DNA of 64,000 nucleotides from Acinetobacter zhairuonensis (GCF_022601715.1 NZ_JAKVIM010000009.1:1-64000); one strand, 5' to 3'. Counted from the stretch's first letter, positions 8,342 through 17,304 are shown. The notes: generated by a model not told the origin, from the letters alone. Translations and numbers: made by a program.

Positions 8342-8368
8342 TGATCTTGTCTTATTTACACGTTGGAA

Positions 8369-9184
8369 ATGTCTATGTATCAGATTAATGCCTTAAACCC
8401 TAAAGATGAAGGGCATCACACGCGTAAGCGTTTCGGTCAAAACTTTTTACATGACCAACGTGTGATTGCGAAAATTGTACGTTCAGTCAATCCGCGTTCT
8501 GGGGATAATATTGTTGAAATTGGACCTGGATTAGCGGCACTGACATCACCTTTAATTGGTGAGTGTGATGCATTGACGGTGGTAGAGTTGGACCGAGATT
8601 TGGCTGCAGGTTTACCAGGGCGTGTGCCTCATCCAGAACGTTTGACTATTGTTGAAACTGATGCTTTGAAATACGACTTTACTGAACTGTTTGTAGAAGG
8701 TCGCCCGCTCCGTGTAGTAGGTAACCTGCCATATAATATTTCAACACCATTGTTATTTCATCTCTTGGAATTTGGCGACAAAATTAAAGACATGCATTTT
8801 ATGCTGCAAAAAGAAGTGGTAGACCGTATTACTGCATCACCAAATACTAAAGAATATGGGCGTTTATCGGTGATGATTCAGTATTACTGTAAACCCACTT
8901 TTTTGTTTGAAGTGCCACCAGGCTCATTTAATCCACCACCGAAAGTGACCTCAGCTGTATTCCGTTTAGAGCCGTATGCAACCAAGCCAATTATTGCAAA
9001 AGATGAAAAAGCTTTGGCTCGTTTAGTGGCTCACGTGTTTACCCAACGTCGTAAAACCTTACGCAACAGCTTAAAAGGCATGTTACGTGAAGATGGTTTT
9101 GAGCAAGCAGGTATCGACCCAATGGCACGTCCTGAAACGCTGAGTCTAGCTCAGTTTGTCGCTTTAGCAGATCAAATGGTGTAA
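8369..9184 (+). CDS. rsmA: 16S rRNA (adenine1518/1519-N6)-dimethyltransferase
   Basis: RsmA (KsgA) dimethylates two adjacent adenines in helix 45 of 16S rRNA as a late check on 30S assembly. The protein has KRFGQNFLHD, the SAM-binding motif VEIGPGLAALT, the catalytic NLPYNISTPLLFH (NLPY motif) and the C-terminal FTQRRKTLRNSLKG. I chose the ATG at 8369; an in-frame TTG at 8363 would add two residues and an ATG at 8375 is also possible, and none has a strong Shine-Dalgarno. apaH starts 2 bases after the stop, so translation is probably coupled. Confidence 0.96.
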   Translation: MSMYQINALNPKDEGHHTRKRFGQNFLHDQRVIAKIVRSVNPRSGDNIVEIGPGLAALTSPLIGECDALTVVELDRDLAAGLPGRVPHPERLTIVETDALKYDFTELFVEGRPLRVVGNLPYNISTPLLFHLLEFGDKIKDMHFMLQKEVVDRITASPNTKEYGRLSVMIQYYCKPTFLFEVPPGSFNPPPKVTSAVFRLEPYATKPIIAKDEKALARLVAHVFTQRRKTLRNSLKGMLREDGFEQAGIDPMARPETLSLAQFVALADQMV

Positions 9185-9186
9185 GC

Positions 9187-10026
9187 ATGGCGCGCTACAA
9201 TTATGTGATTGGTGATGTTCAAGGATGTTTTGAAGCCTTGAAGGCATTACTCAAGTCGATTCAGTTTGATCCCGACCAAGATTTTATCTGGTTTGCGGGT
9301 GACTTAGTGGCGCGTGGTGAGAACTCGATTGGTGCATTGCGTTTCATCAAGAAATTGGTGGAACGTGGCGCAGCCGCGACAGTCTTAGGGAATCATGATT
9401 TAACCCTATTGGCTGGTGCACGTGGTCTCAAAAAAATTAAAGATAAAGATCACACCCGTGATGTGATTGATGCCATTGATAGTGATGATTTAATTGACTG
9501 GTTACGTAAGCAGCCTTTATGTTTATTTCCAAATGAACAGACCATTTTGACCCATGCGGGTATCCCATGTATTTGGTCGGCTGAGCAGACCGCTGCACTT
9601 GCCAAAGAAGTTGAAGCAGTCATTGGTCATGAAGATTTTGCTGTGATGGATGCATTTTTACAAGAGATGTATGGCACGCAACCTGATCTGTGGTCGGATG
9701 ATCTGACAGGACATGATCGCTTACGCTGTATTACCAATTATTTGACCCGTATGCGTTTAACCAATGCTGAAGGGCGCTTGGAATTTAGCTTTAAAGATTC
9801 GTTAGATGATCCTATGCCTGAAGGTTTTCAGCCTTGGTTTGAGTTTGAATCGCAAGCGGCACAAACCCACCAAGTGATTTTTGGGCATTGGGCGGCACTA
9901 CAAGGTAAGAGTGTACATCCACAGATTCAAAATGTAGATGGTGGCTGTGTTTGGGGTAATCAATTAATGGCGTATCGTTTAGAAGATCGGCAATTGTTTG
10001 CAGTCGACAATCCCATGATGCACTGA
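9187..10026 (+). CDS. apaH: Symmetrical bis(5'-nucleosyl)-tetraphosphatase
   Basis: ApaH hydrolyses Ap4A to two ADP and also removes Np4 caps from RNA. The 279-residue protein is a calcineurin-type metallophosphatase. Metal-binding motifs are GDVQGC (residues ~8-13), FAGDLVARGENS, GNHDLTLLA and LTHAGIPCIW, with the C-terminal FGHWAALQGK. It is the last gene of pdxA-rsmA-apaH and is followed at once by a terminator. Confidence 0.95.
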   Translation: MARYNYVIGDVQGCFEALKALLKSIQFDPDQDFIWFAGDLVARGENSIGALRFIKKLVERGAAATVLGNHDLTLLAGARGLKKIKDKDHTRDVIDAIDSDDLIDWLRKQPLCLFPNEQTILTHAGIPCIWSAEQTAALAKEVEAVIGHEDFAVMDAFLQEMYGTQPDLWSDDLTGHDRLRCITNYLTRMRLTNAEGRLEFSFKDSLDDPMPEGFQPWFEFESQAAQTHQVIFGHWAALQGKSVHPQIQNVDGGCVWGNQLMAYRLEDRQLFAVDNPMMH

Positions 10027-10054
10027 AAAAAAGCCACGGTTACGTGGCTTTTTT
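10026..10054. terminator. Bidirectional terminator between apaH and DUF2147 gene
   Basis: GCCACG (10033-10038) pairs with CGTGGC (10043-10048) over a 4-base loop. It is flanked by A7 and T6 runs, so it can end transcripts from both converging genes. Confidence 0.88.
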
Positions 10055-10058
10055 AATC

Positions 10059-10523
10059 TTACTGGATTCTTACCCAAGTCTGGTTACGTCCCAATATGGA
10101 GGCGCCCATATAGGCGCGTAGTGATAAACGTTTTCCTGAAGGATTGAGTTTCATTTTGGCATCATAAATTTGACCATTTAGTGGGTCGATTACGCGCCCG
10201 CCATTATAGCTAGAAGTGCCTTCAATATTTTTTAAACCCTTTAAGACCATCATCCCTAAAATCGGTTGATTGGTATAGGGGGCAGGGCAATTTACGCAAT
10301 TTGCTGAGGGGGTATGACCCGGGCGTTTAATCAAGTTAATGACCGTACCTGAATAGGTATTATTGGCTTCTTTCTTAATTTCGATGGTGGCTTGAGGACT
10401 ACCTGACTTATCATCAATATGCTGCCAAATGCCTGCAATGTCTTTGGCAAAAACAGGGTTTGCAGTCAGCATTGAACCGAAAATAAACATGCAAGAGAGC
10501 ATTTTTCTCATTTTTCTATCCAT
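10059..10523 (-). CDS. DUF2147 exported protein, copy 1
   Basis: This 154-residue protein has an N-terminal signal peptide (MRKMLSCMFIFGSMLTANPV-FA) and a DUF2147 domain beginning DIAGIWQHIDDKSGSPQATI. It contains the motif CVNCPAPYTNQPILGM, a CxxC pair, and near the end KLNPSGKRLSLRAYMGASIL then GRNQTWVRI. The domain is a predicted periplasmic beta-barrel of unknown function. It is the most diverged of three adjacent paralogues. No function is assigned. Confidence 0.85.
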   Translation of the reverse strand: MDRKMRKMLSCMFIFGSMLTANPVFAKDIAGIWQHIDDKSGSPQATIEIKKEANNTYSGTVINLIKRPGHTPSANCVNCPAPYTNQPILGMMVLKGLKNIEGTSSYNGGRVIDPLNGQIYDAKMKLNPSGKRLSLRAYMGASILGRNQTWVRIQ

Positions 10524-10712
10524 TAGAAATAATTGAAGTTGTTATATCCTTATAAAAAATATGCTATGTAAGTTTTAGCGGTACAGCAATGAGAAAACTG
10601 CTCAATTGGAAACTGTTGAGTTTATTGGGTTTTACTTTTATTTTTAGTATCTTTTAGAGTTTTTTGCATACGGATTGAGCCAGATCAGCCCAATGCCGTA
10701 TAAGCTGAAGTG

Positions 10713-11165
10713 CTAGTCGATTCTTAACCAAGTCTGATTGCGTCCTAGCGCAGAAACGCCCATATAGGCTCTTAACGACAGACGTTTGCCTGATGCATTT
10801 AATTTCATTTTGGCATCATAGAATTTACCTGAAAGTGGGTCGATCACGCGCCCTTTTTCATAGCTTGAGGTACCTTCTACCTGTTTCAGCCCTTTTAGAA
10901 TTTCCATGCCTAAAATTGGTTGATTGGTGTAAGGAGCGGGACAATTATTACAACGTTCACGCGGGGTATAGCCTGGGCGTGGGGTAATTTTGACAATTTT
11001 GCCGGTAAAGGTATTGTTAGATTCTTTACGAATTTCAATCACGGCCTTGGGTGAACCTGTTTTATCGTCAATTTGTTGCCAAGTCCCCGAAATATCTTGC
11101 GCTAGAGCGGCTGTGCTTGCGATGACTAAACCTGTGAAAAAGCTGAAAGAGATGATTTTTTTCAT
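10713..11165 (-). CDS. DUF2147 exported protein, copy 2
   Basis: This 150-residue protein has a signal peptide (MKKIISFSFFTGLVIASTAALA) and a DUF2147 domain starting DISGTWQQIDDKTGSPKAVI. CNNCPAPYTNQPILGM and RVIDPLSGKFYDAKMKLNAS are nearly identical to copy 1. The intervals of ~190 bases between the copies suggest separate transcription, not one tight operon. Function unknown; periplasmic location is inferred from the signal peptide. Confidence 0.85.
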   Translation of the reverse strand: MKKIISFSFFTGLVIASTAALAQDISGTWQQIDDKTGSPKAVIEIRKESNNTFTGKIVKITPRPGYTPRERCNNCPAPYTNQPILGMEILKGLKQVEGTSSYEKGRVIDPLSGKFYDAKMKLNASGKRLSLRAYMGVSALGRNQTWLRID

Positions 11166-11319
11166 GTATTCCCTGTTGATGTAAAAACCTTATACATTGT
11201 TATATCGCTGGGATATGTACATTCACTTTATCGTGTATCTCAATGAAAAGGTTAAGATTTAGTAAACTATAGAGTCAATTTTCTTGAAAGCTGAAGATGG
11301 GAAGTTTAGCCATAAAAAA

Positions 11320-11338
11320 AACCGCCTCTTCGGCGGTT
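11320..11338 (-). terminator. Terminator of DUF2147 copy 3
   Basis: AACCGCC (11320-11326) and GGCGGTT (11332-11338) form a 7-bp stem with a 5-base loop. On the minus strand it is followed by a run of eight T. Confidence 0.88.
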
Positions 11339-11355
11339 TAAATGGATTGAATTTC

Positions 11356-11805
11356 TTATTCTTGGCGAATCCAGGTCTGGCTACGTCCTAGCGCAGAAAC
11401 ACCGACATATCCGCGTAAAGTTAAACGCTTGCCGTTGGCACTCATCTTGGCTTTGGTGCTATAAATTTTCCCTGAAAGCGGGTCAATAATTTTGCCACCT
11501 GTATAATTTAAGCCATCTTCATGCTTTAAACCTTTCAGGACATCCATGCCTAAAATTGGCTTGTTGGTATAAGGTGCAGGGCAGGCGATACAAGTATCTT
11601 TCGGTGTATAACCTGGGCGCGGTGTCACCTTCACCACTTTGGCGGTATAAGTGCCATTGGTTTCCTGACGAATTTCTAGAACGGCTTTTGATGAGCCTGT
11701 TTTATCATCAATATTTTTCCATGTCCCTGAAATATCTTCTGCAAAAGCCATGCTACTCAAAGCAGAAAAAACAAGTGCGCCAACTAATTTAGCTTTCCCC
11801 ATCAT
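11356..11805 (-). CDS. DUF2147 exported protein, copy 3
   Basis: This 149-residue protein has a signal peptide ending SSMAFA and a DUF2147 domain from DISGTWKNIDDKTGSSKAVL. Its cysteine motif is CIACPAPYTNKPILGM, and the C-terminal half has KIIDPLSGKIYSTKAKMSAN and RGYVGVSALGRSQTW. It has its own promoter region and a strong terminator, so it is a separate transcription unit. Three copies side by side indicate local duplication followed by divergence. Confidence 0.85.
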   Translation of the reverse strand: MMGKAKLVGALVFSALSSMAFAEDISGTWKNIDDKTGSSKAVLEIRQETNGTYTAKVVKVTPRPGYTPKDTCIACPAPYTNKPILGMDVLKGLKHEDGLNYTGGKIIDPLSGKIYSTKAKMSANGKRLTLRGYVGVSALGRSQTWIRQE

Positions 11806-11892
11806 AAATTCCTTTTTACTGACTTATTGACTAAACCAAAACTATCTTAGGCATGTTTGCTGTACAAAACAACCTTTAGAATGTTTTGTTGG

Positions 11893-12567
11893 TCACATAT
11901 TTTGCAGGTAAAGTATGAAAGTTGGCAGCCAAATTGCAGTGAAAACAGCATTTACTGCCATGCCAAATGCAGCATATCGTCCTGCCACACTTCCACGTTG
12001 CCAAGCTTGCGCCGTGCCAATTGCATGAGCAGCAAGACCTAGCGCAAGTCCCGAGGCACGTTCATCATTTATGTGACGTAAAATAAGCGGAGAAAAAGCA
12101 GCGCCAATCACCCCAGATAAAATGACAATCAGAATGACTAACGTGACTGGTGCGTGCAATAAAGTGGCAATATTAATCGCAATGGGGGTGGTGACGGCAC
12201 GGGTGGCAAATGCCATGATGGTCGAATCAGCCATATGTAATAGATAGGCCAAACCCATCGGCAAGGCAACAGCACTGATACTGGCGAACACCAAGATACC
12301 GACAATCGCCTTAGGCGGTAAATCATCATAGCGCATGGCAGCCAAAGGAATGGCCAGAGCAACCGTGACATAGCCCAATAAATGACTGAAAATAGTATTG
12401 GTTTGAGTCATATAGGACTCATAAGGCACACCGAATAAAAACAGCAAGCCAATCACGAAAAACATGCCGATCACGATGACAGGCACCTGCGGGATTTTTT
12501 TATTAATCGGCTTGGCACAAAGATAGGCAACCAGCGTAATGAGAAATCCAGATAGAACTGCAAACAT
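11893..12567 (-). CDS. LrgB/CidB-family membrane protein
   Basis: This 224-residue integral membrane protein of the LrgB family partners with LrgA/CidA-type holin-like proteins; the family has been linked to murein hydrolase control and to export of small metabolites. It has several hydrophobic helices, the motif SLGxxx-like ATRAVTTPIAINIATLL, and LGLAAHAIGTAQAWQRG. An AAGGAATC Shine-Dalgarno precedes the ATG, 11 bases after the stop of the lrgA-like gene, so the two form one operon. Confidence 0.88.
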   Translation of the reverse strand: MFAVLSGFLITLVAYLCAKPINKKIPQVPVIVIGMFFVIGLLFLFGVPYESYMTQTNTIFSHLLGYVTVALAIPLAAMRYDDLPPKAIVGILVFASISAVALPMGLAYLLHMADSTIMAFATRAVTTPIAINIATLLHAPVTLVILIVILSGVIGAAFSPLILRHINDERASGLALGLAAHAIGTAQAWQRGSVAGRYAAFGMAVNAVFTAIWLPTFILYLQNM

Positions 12568-12578
12568 GTAATGATTCC

Positions 12579-12950
12579 TTATAGCCAGTGCTTTGCCATT
12601 TTGGCGTAAATCCAGAGCGGAAGGAGTGTACTGACCACCAGAACTACTAGAAATAAAGGAATCTCGCTGCCCATATGCACCAGCATCAACAAAGAGCCAG
12701 CACTAATCGGCAAAAAAGCAAAGGCACTTTCTTTCATGATTTTATTATTGGTATCGACCAGACGAGCAGGTACTTTGCGGAACTTACGCCAGATTAACAG
12801 CAGGATTAGTAAACTGATTAAGCCCATCAGGTTGCCGAGTTCAGGATGATTGAACTGAGTCATCATCCATACGGCACACTCTCGAAATCCGACAATTAAG
12901 CCCAGTGTGCCAACCCATGCTGGCCAATCCGTATTTTTTATCCAATCCAT
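12579..12950 (-). CDS. LrgA/CidA-family holin-like membrane protein
   Basis: This 123-residue protein has about four membrane helices (WVGTLGLIVGFRECAVWMM, LMGLISLLILLLIW, FLPISAGSLLMLVHMG, LFLVVLVVSTLLPLWIYA). The FLPISAGSLL-hydrophobic segment is characteristic of the CidA/LrgA family. It is the first gene of a two-gene operon with the LrgB-family protein. By family knowledge it may form oligomers in the inner membrane; the substrate or effect here is not known. Confidence 0.82.
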   Translation of the reverse strand: MDWIKNTDWPAWVGTLGLIVGFRECAVWMMTQFNHPELGNLMGLISLLILLLIWRKFRKVPARLVDTNNKIMKESAFAFLPISAGSLLMLVHMGSEIPLFLVVLVVSTLLPLWIYAKMAKHWL

Positions 12951-12998
12951 GATTTAGTCATTACATTAATAAATTTTACTCATCACGTTTTAACCGAT

Positions 12999-14330
12999 TT
13001 AGGGCTTGATTTCAAACTCCTCAAGAGTTCTCTCAAACATGCTTGCTTTCTCACCAAGAATTTGATCGAGTGGTAAATGTGCTTGTCGAATGAGTTGTTC
13101 TAATTTGGCTGGTGCAATTTTCACAGTGAGATGTAAATGACCTTGATCATCATAATGTTCGGATTGAATAACATTGAGTGCATACAGTTGAGTGCGTAAT
13201 TTGCCATAAGCAGGTAGCAGCGTTAATTCAAAGTTTTGAATCTGTCCCATCAGGCATTCATGTACCGCTTGTTGTAACAGCGCTATGCCTTGTCCCGTAT
13301 GGGCAGAGACGTAAACACGTTCAGGGCAATTCGGCTGGCTATACATGATTTTGGCTTCTTCACCACTCTGGTCAATTTTGTTATAGACCCGAAGTACAGG
13401 TACATCTGCCCCAATTTCTTTTAAAACTTTTTCAACGGCTTCAATCTGTTCCAGCATGTCTGGACTACTAGAATCAATCACATGCAAGAGCAGGGTGGCT
13501 TCCACTGTTTCTTCTAAGGTAGCTTTAAAAGATTCGACTAAAGAATGAGAGAGATTTCGGACAAAACCAACAGTATCGGCTAACACAACTGTACCGATAC
13601 CTTCCCAAGACAGGCGGCGTAAAGTAGGGTCTAGGGTAGCAAACAGCTGGTCGGCAGCATAGACATCGCTATTGGCGAGGACATTAAACAGCGTGGATTT
13701 TCCAGCATTGGTATAACCCACTAAGGATACAGTTGGAACTGCTGCTTTTTGACGGGCAACACGACCTTGCAGACGGGTTTGTCGAACTTTATCCAGTTTG
13801 GCTTTAAGTTGGCCCATACGGATTTTGAGTAAACGACGGTCAGTTTCAAGCAGGGTTTCACCTGGACCACGTAAGCCGATCCCGCCTTTTTGACTGTCTA
13901 AGGTACCGCGGCTTCGAATTAAACGAGAGGCTAAATGCTGTAACTGGGCCAATTCGACTTGCAATTTACCTTCAAAGGTACGCGCACGTTGCGCAAAAAT
14001 ATCCAGAATCAGTTCGTTGCGATCCACTACACGGCATTTCAAGATCTGTTCCAGATTACGTGCTTGGGCAGGCGTCAGCGCATGATCGAAAATTACCAGC
14101 TCGGCTTCATGCTCGGAAACCAGTTCGGCAATTTCTTCAGCCTTGCCTGAACCGATAAAGAGTTTGGCATCTGGTTTAACACGTTGTGCTTGCAGATGTG
14201 CCAAAATTTCGGCGCCCGCAGATTGAGCCAGCAAATTGAATTCTTCGGCATCAAGATTTTCCAGCATTTGCACAGAAACACTGACCAGAATAATGCGTTC
14301 ACCACCTTGATGTCGTTGTAAATTTGCCAC
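12999..14330 (-). CDS. hflX: Ribosome-associated GTPase HflX
   Basis: HflX splits stalled ribosomes during stress. The 443-residue protein has the N-terminal nucleotide-binding-like domain (FIGSGKAEEIAELV, VDRNELILDIFAQRARTFEG) and a helical linker with GIGLRGPGETLLETDRRLLK. The GTPase domain carries G1 GYTNAGKST, G3 DTVGF and G4 NKID. The start used is GTG. An out-of-frame ATG with a better Shine-Dalgarno (GTGGAG) lies 8 bases upstream, so the annotated N-terminus is slightly uncertain. Unlike in enterobacteria, hfq is not adjacent. Confidence 0.95.
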   Translation of the reverse strand: MANLQRHQGGERIILVSVSVQMLENLDAEEFNLLAQSAGAEILAHLQAQRVKPDAKLFIGSGKAEEIAELVSEHEAELVIFDHALTPAQARNLEQILKCRVVDRNELILDIFAQRARTFEGKLQVELAQLQHLASRLIRSRGTLDSQKGGIGLRGPGETLLETDRRLLKIRMGQLKAKLDKVRQTRLQGRVARQKAAVPTVSLVGYTNAGKSTLFNVLANSDVYAADQLFATLDPTLRRLSWEGIGTVVLADTVGFVRNLSHSLVESFKATLEETVEATLLLHVIDSSSPDMLEQIEAVEKVLKEIGADVPVLRVYNKIDQSGEEAKIMYSQPNCPERVYVSAHTGQGIALLQQAVHECLMGQIQNFELTLLPAYGKLRTQLYALNVIQSEHYDDQGHLHLTVKIAPAKLEQLIRQAHLPLDQILGEKASMFERTLEEFEIKP

Positions 14331-14399
14331 TCAGCCATTTCTCCACTTTAAAATTCTATTCTAGTGGAAAAAGGGCAGAGATGCTTGAGATTAGTCGAG

Positions 14400-14534
14400 T
14401 TATCGAGTGGCTGCGAACAATTTTGCAAACAGAATGATGACCGCGAAATACAAGATGCTAAAGCCAACGATCAATTGCAGCATATGCAGCCAGTGATGAT
14501 GTTTTGATTTTCGATGTGGTGTATGAGTATGCAT
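14400..14534 (-). CDS. Small 44-residue single-pass membrane protein upstream of hflX
   Basis: This short minus-strand ORF reads MHTHTPHRKSKHHHWLHM, then LQLIVGFSILYFAVIILFAK and LFAATR. It has a His-rich, basic N-terminus and one clear transmembrane helix, as in genuine small membrane proteins. A very good Shine-Dalgarno, AGGTGA, ends 7 bases before the ATG. It ends 69 bases before the hflX start on the same strand, so the two may be cotranscribed. The function is unknown. Support comes from the ribosome-binding site and composition; conservation could not be tested. Confidence 0.55.
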   Translation of the reverse strand: MHTHTPHRKSKHHHWLHMLQLIVGFSILYFAVIILFAKLFAATR

Positions 14535-14606
14535 CTGGTTCACCTATCAATTTTGATGCTTACAGAATCATCATAAGCGCGTTGAGAGATGAATTAAAAT
14601 TGGATT

Positions 14607-14635
14607 TTGTAATGCTAATATTCGGTTTTTATAAT
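14607..14635 (+). promoter_or_regulatory. Probable promoter of the PlsC-type acyltransferase gene
   Basis: TTGTAA (14607-14612) and TATAAT (14630-14635) are separated by 17 bases. Transcription would start near 14642, giving a ~78-base leader before the ATG at 14720. Confidence 0.6.
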
Positions 14636-14719
14636 CAATGCACATGCAGATTGAACAGTATAGAATGGAGCAAAGTTCATCAACAGACATTAATCGTTTT
14701 GCTGGTTAGTAAAAAATTT

Positions 14720-15553
14720 ATGAAAGAAAATTCAGCTGCTCAAACGTCTTCATTGAATCCAATTTCTAAGCTGTTTTTGTATGGTCGTAAGCTCAGTGCG
14801 GGTTTTGGTGTAGTTTCGGAAGGCTTTTATCTGGTTGCCCGACATGGTCTATATAAAGATCCGAACAATGCCAACAATACTCGCTACGTGCAGTATTTTT
14901 GCCGCCAGTTGTGCAAGGTTTTCAATATCGACGTAGAAGTGCACGGTACTATTCCGTATGATCCTGCGCTGTGGGTGAGTAATCACATTTCTTGGCTAGA
15001 TATTGCAGTATTAGGCTCGGGTGCGCGGGTTTTCTTTTTGGCAAAAGCTGAAATTGAAAAATGGCCAGTCTTTGGCAAGCTGGCGAAAGCGGGCGGAACT
15101 TTGTTTATTAAGCGTGGTTCAGGGGATTCAATTAAGATTCGTGAACAAATTACTGCATTTCTCAAGCAAGATATTCCAGTATTGTTTTTTCCTGAAGCAA
15201 CCACATCTGATGGTACACGCATTAAAAAAGTACATGGGCGTATTTTAGGGGCTGCGATTGAAGCGCAACGCCCAGTGCAGATCTGTATCATTTGTTATGT
15301 GAATCAACAAGGCGAGCTGGACATGATTGCGCCGTTTATTGGCAATATTACCTTTATTGATCATATTAAAAATGTGTTGGAAATGCCGAAAGTGACCGCA
15401 CATCTTCTTACTTTACCGATGATTCATACTGAAGGGCATACAGTCGATAGTTTGACGGCACTGGTACAGCGTGAAATGAATGCAGGCTTGGTTCAGCTAC
15501 ATCAGCGTGTACTCCATACCGTTCAATCCTCTTCTAACAGCGCTTTGGTCTAA
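14720..15553 (+). CDS. 1-acyl-sn-glycerol-3-phosphate acyltransferase (PlsC/LPLAT family)
   Basis: This 277-residue protein is a lysophospholipid acyltransferase. Such enzymes transfer a fatty acyl chain to lysophosphatidic acid or related lipids at the inner membrane. Motif I is NHISWLDIAV (the NHxxxxD variant) and motif III is VLFFPEATTSDG (the FPExT type). GTLFIKRGSG is the intermediate motif. I chose ATG 14720, because the longer ORF to 14504 runs through the promoter and antisense to the small hflX-upstream gene. Acinetobacter has several PlsC paralogues, so the specific substrate is uncertain. Confidence 0.88.
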   Translation: MKENSAAQTSSLNPISKLFLYGRKLSAGFGVVSEGFYLVARHGLYKDPNNANNTRYVQYFCRQLCKVFNIDVEVHGTIPYDPALWVSNHISWLDIAVLGSGARVFFLAKAEIEKWPVFGKLAKAGGTLFIKRGSGDSIKIREQITAFLKQDIPVLFFPEATTSDGTRIKKVHGRILGAAIEAQRPVQICIICYVNQQGELDMIAPFIGNITFIDHIKNVLEMPKVTAHLLTLPMIHTEGHTVDSLTALVQREMNAGLVQLHQRVLHTVQSSSNSALV

Positions 15554-15572
15554 GTGCTGCTTTTTTCAGGGA

Positions 15573-17213
15573 TCACATAAAGCCTTCTACTGGTAACCAT
15601 GAAATAAACTTAATTCCTGCTTTGTGCCACCATTTCATTTTCGGTTCTTTGGTGAAGGTTTTGACTTCACCATTTGGATGGGTGAGCTGCCAGTTAATAT
15701 TATTGTTGGCATCTAAAACCAGTTTATAGGCATACTTGGATAGATTTTTGTCCATGGTTTCATGCACAGCTTTTGCCAGAGGTGGGCTATTGAGAATCAC
15801 CCCAATTTCGGTGTTCAGATAAGCAGAGCGCGGATCGAAATTAAACGAACCAATAAAGACTTGGTTTTCATCAATCGCCAGCATTTTGGCATGTAAGCTG
15901 GAATGACTTAAGCCTCTTAAGCTGATTTTTGCTTTTTGCGAAAGTTCTTCAGTATTGCGATACCAGTTTTCTTGTTCAGGTGCAGCAAGAAATTCATATA
16001 ATTGCACCCCATTTTCTAATAAATCTTGGCGATATTTGCCATAGAAGGCATGCACTAAAGCCACATCGTTCGCGATGAAAGAGTTGGTCAGCACACGAAC
16101 TTGTACGCCTTTTTGCGAGATTTTTTCCAGTACATCTGCGCCTTTCTTTTCAGGCACAAAATAAGCAGACACAATATCCAGACTCTCATTCGGCGCTTCT
16201 AAGCGAGAGATCAATTGATGATTGAGATAATCTTCAGGCTTGGCTTGGTCTCGGGTCTTGTTCGGAGAGTCTTTGACCACTTCGGCTTTGACCCAATCAA
16301 ATTGAATGCTGTGATTTAGCCACTCTTCAAAAGTATGTGAGCGATTCGCCAAATCGAGGTAGTTTTGCACTGTGACATCTGCATAGTGATCGTTGACTTG
16401 TTGCTTTAAGCCGTCATAACGCAAGGTATATCTTTTCGGATCAACAATTTGGTCGACAGGATAGGCATAACTATCATTCCAGTAATCATTGAAGGAGGAG
16501 GCGATTTGATCGGAAGCTGTCCCGACCAGCATCACATCAACATCAGAAAACTGATAATGATCACTGACGTTATAGTATTGATTACTCATATTGCGTCCGC
16601 CAATCAGGGCAATCTGATTATCTGCAATAAAGCTCTTGTTATGCATGCGCCGATTCACGCGTTTTAAATCGAGCAAAATATCCATGGCACGAAAATCGCG
16701 AAAACCGTAAGGATTATACAGTTTGACATCAATATTACGATGTTGTGCCAATGCCAAATATACGCCTTCCATCTTGCCAGCATTATTGTCATCAATCAGC
16801 ATGCGGACTTTAACACCACGGTCTGCAGCTTTGATAATCGCATGTAAGGCGATGGCGCCAATTTTGTCGTTATCCCAAATATAGTATTGTAAATCTAGTG
16901 TTTTTTCGGCACGTTCAATCAGGTGAATCCGTGCTGCCAGTGCTTCTAGTGGATCATTTAATACATGAAAGCCTGTTAAGTCTGGATTTTGATCCCGTAG
17001 GGGTTCAATGATTTGGGCTAAAGATGTATGAGAAGTGTCAATATCAAATGAATTGACCACAGGTTGTGGCGTATATTGAGGAAGAGTCGAGCATGCAGGC
17101 AAGCCTAAAAGTAAACTGCTACACAGTAAAATGGCAGCTTTAGCTGAAGTCTTCTTATTTATTACAGTCAACTGACGTTGCACAACGTGATTGCTCGGGC
17201 CCATTATACTCAT
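15573..17213 (-). CDS. Phospholipase D-family lipoprotein (cardiolipin synthase-like)
   Basis: This 546-residue protein has an N-terminal signal sequence with lipobox LPAC (Cys about residue 41). It has two PLD catalytic motifs: HNKSFIAD followed by QIALIGGRN at about residues 191-207, and HAKMLAID followed by QVFIGSFNFD in the C-terminal third. Members transfer or hydrolyse phosphatidyl groups, and ClsC-like proteins make cardiolipin. The lipobox suggests a membrane-anchored periplasmic enzyme. The n-region before the hydrophobic segment is long, so translation may start further in, for example at a TTG near 17173. Confidence 0.85.
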   Translation of the reverse strand: MSIMGPSNHVVQRQLTVINKKTSAKAAILLCSSLLLGLPACSTLPQYTPQPVVNSFDIDTSHTSLAQIIEPLRDQNPDLTGFHVLNDPLEALAARIHLIERAEKTLDLQYYIWDNDKIGAIALHAIIKAADRGVKVRMLIDDNNAGKMEGVYLALAQHRNIDVKLYNPYGFRDFRAMDILLDLKRVNRRMHNKSFIADNQIALIGGRNMSNQYYNVSDHYQFSDVDVMLVGTASDQIASSFNDYWNDSYAYPVDQIVDPKRYTLRYDGLKQQVNDHYADVTVQNYLDLANRSHTFEEWLNHSIQFDWVKAEVVKDSPNKTRDQAKPEDYLNHQLISRLEAPNESLDIVSAYFVPEKKGADVLEKISQKGVQVRVLTNSFIANDVALVHAFYGKYRQDLLENGVQLYEFLAAPEQENWYRNTEELSQKAKISLRGLSHSSLHAKMLAIDENQVFIGSFNFDPRSAYLNTEIGVILNSPPLAKAVHETMDKNLSKYAYKLVLDANNNINWQLTHPNGEVKTFTKEPKMKWWHKAGIKFISWLPVEGFM

Positions 17214-17304
17214 TGCACTATAATCGCTAGATTTGGTTTGAGTATAATAGTCAGCTATGAAAAGATAAATATAAATAGATAATTAGTAACTGGTAGAGCG
17301 AGTA

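Noticed and set aside
14093..14338. Minus-strand ORF beginning at an ATG with a good Shine-Dalgarno just before hflX
   Set aside because: It runs through the hflX coding region in another frame and ends without domain similarity. Its ATG is only a possible hint of an N-terminal frameshift in hflX.
14504..14719. N-terminal extension of the PlsC-type acyltransferase ORF
   Set aside because: It contains a good promoter (TTGTAA-17-TATAAT) and is antisense to a small gene with a strong Shine-Dalgarno. The family domain starts after 14720.
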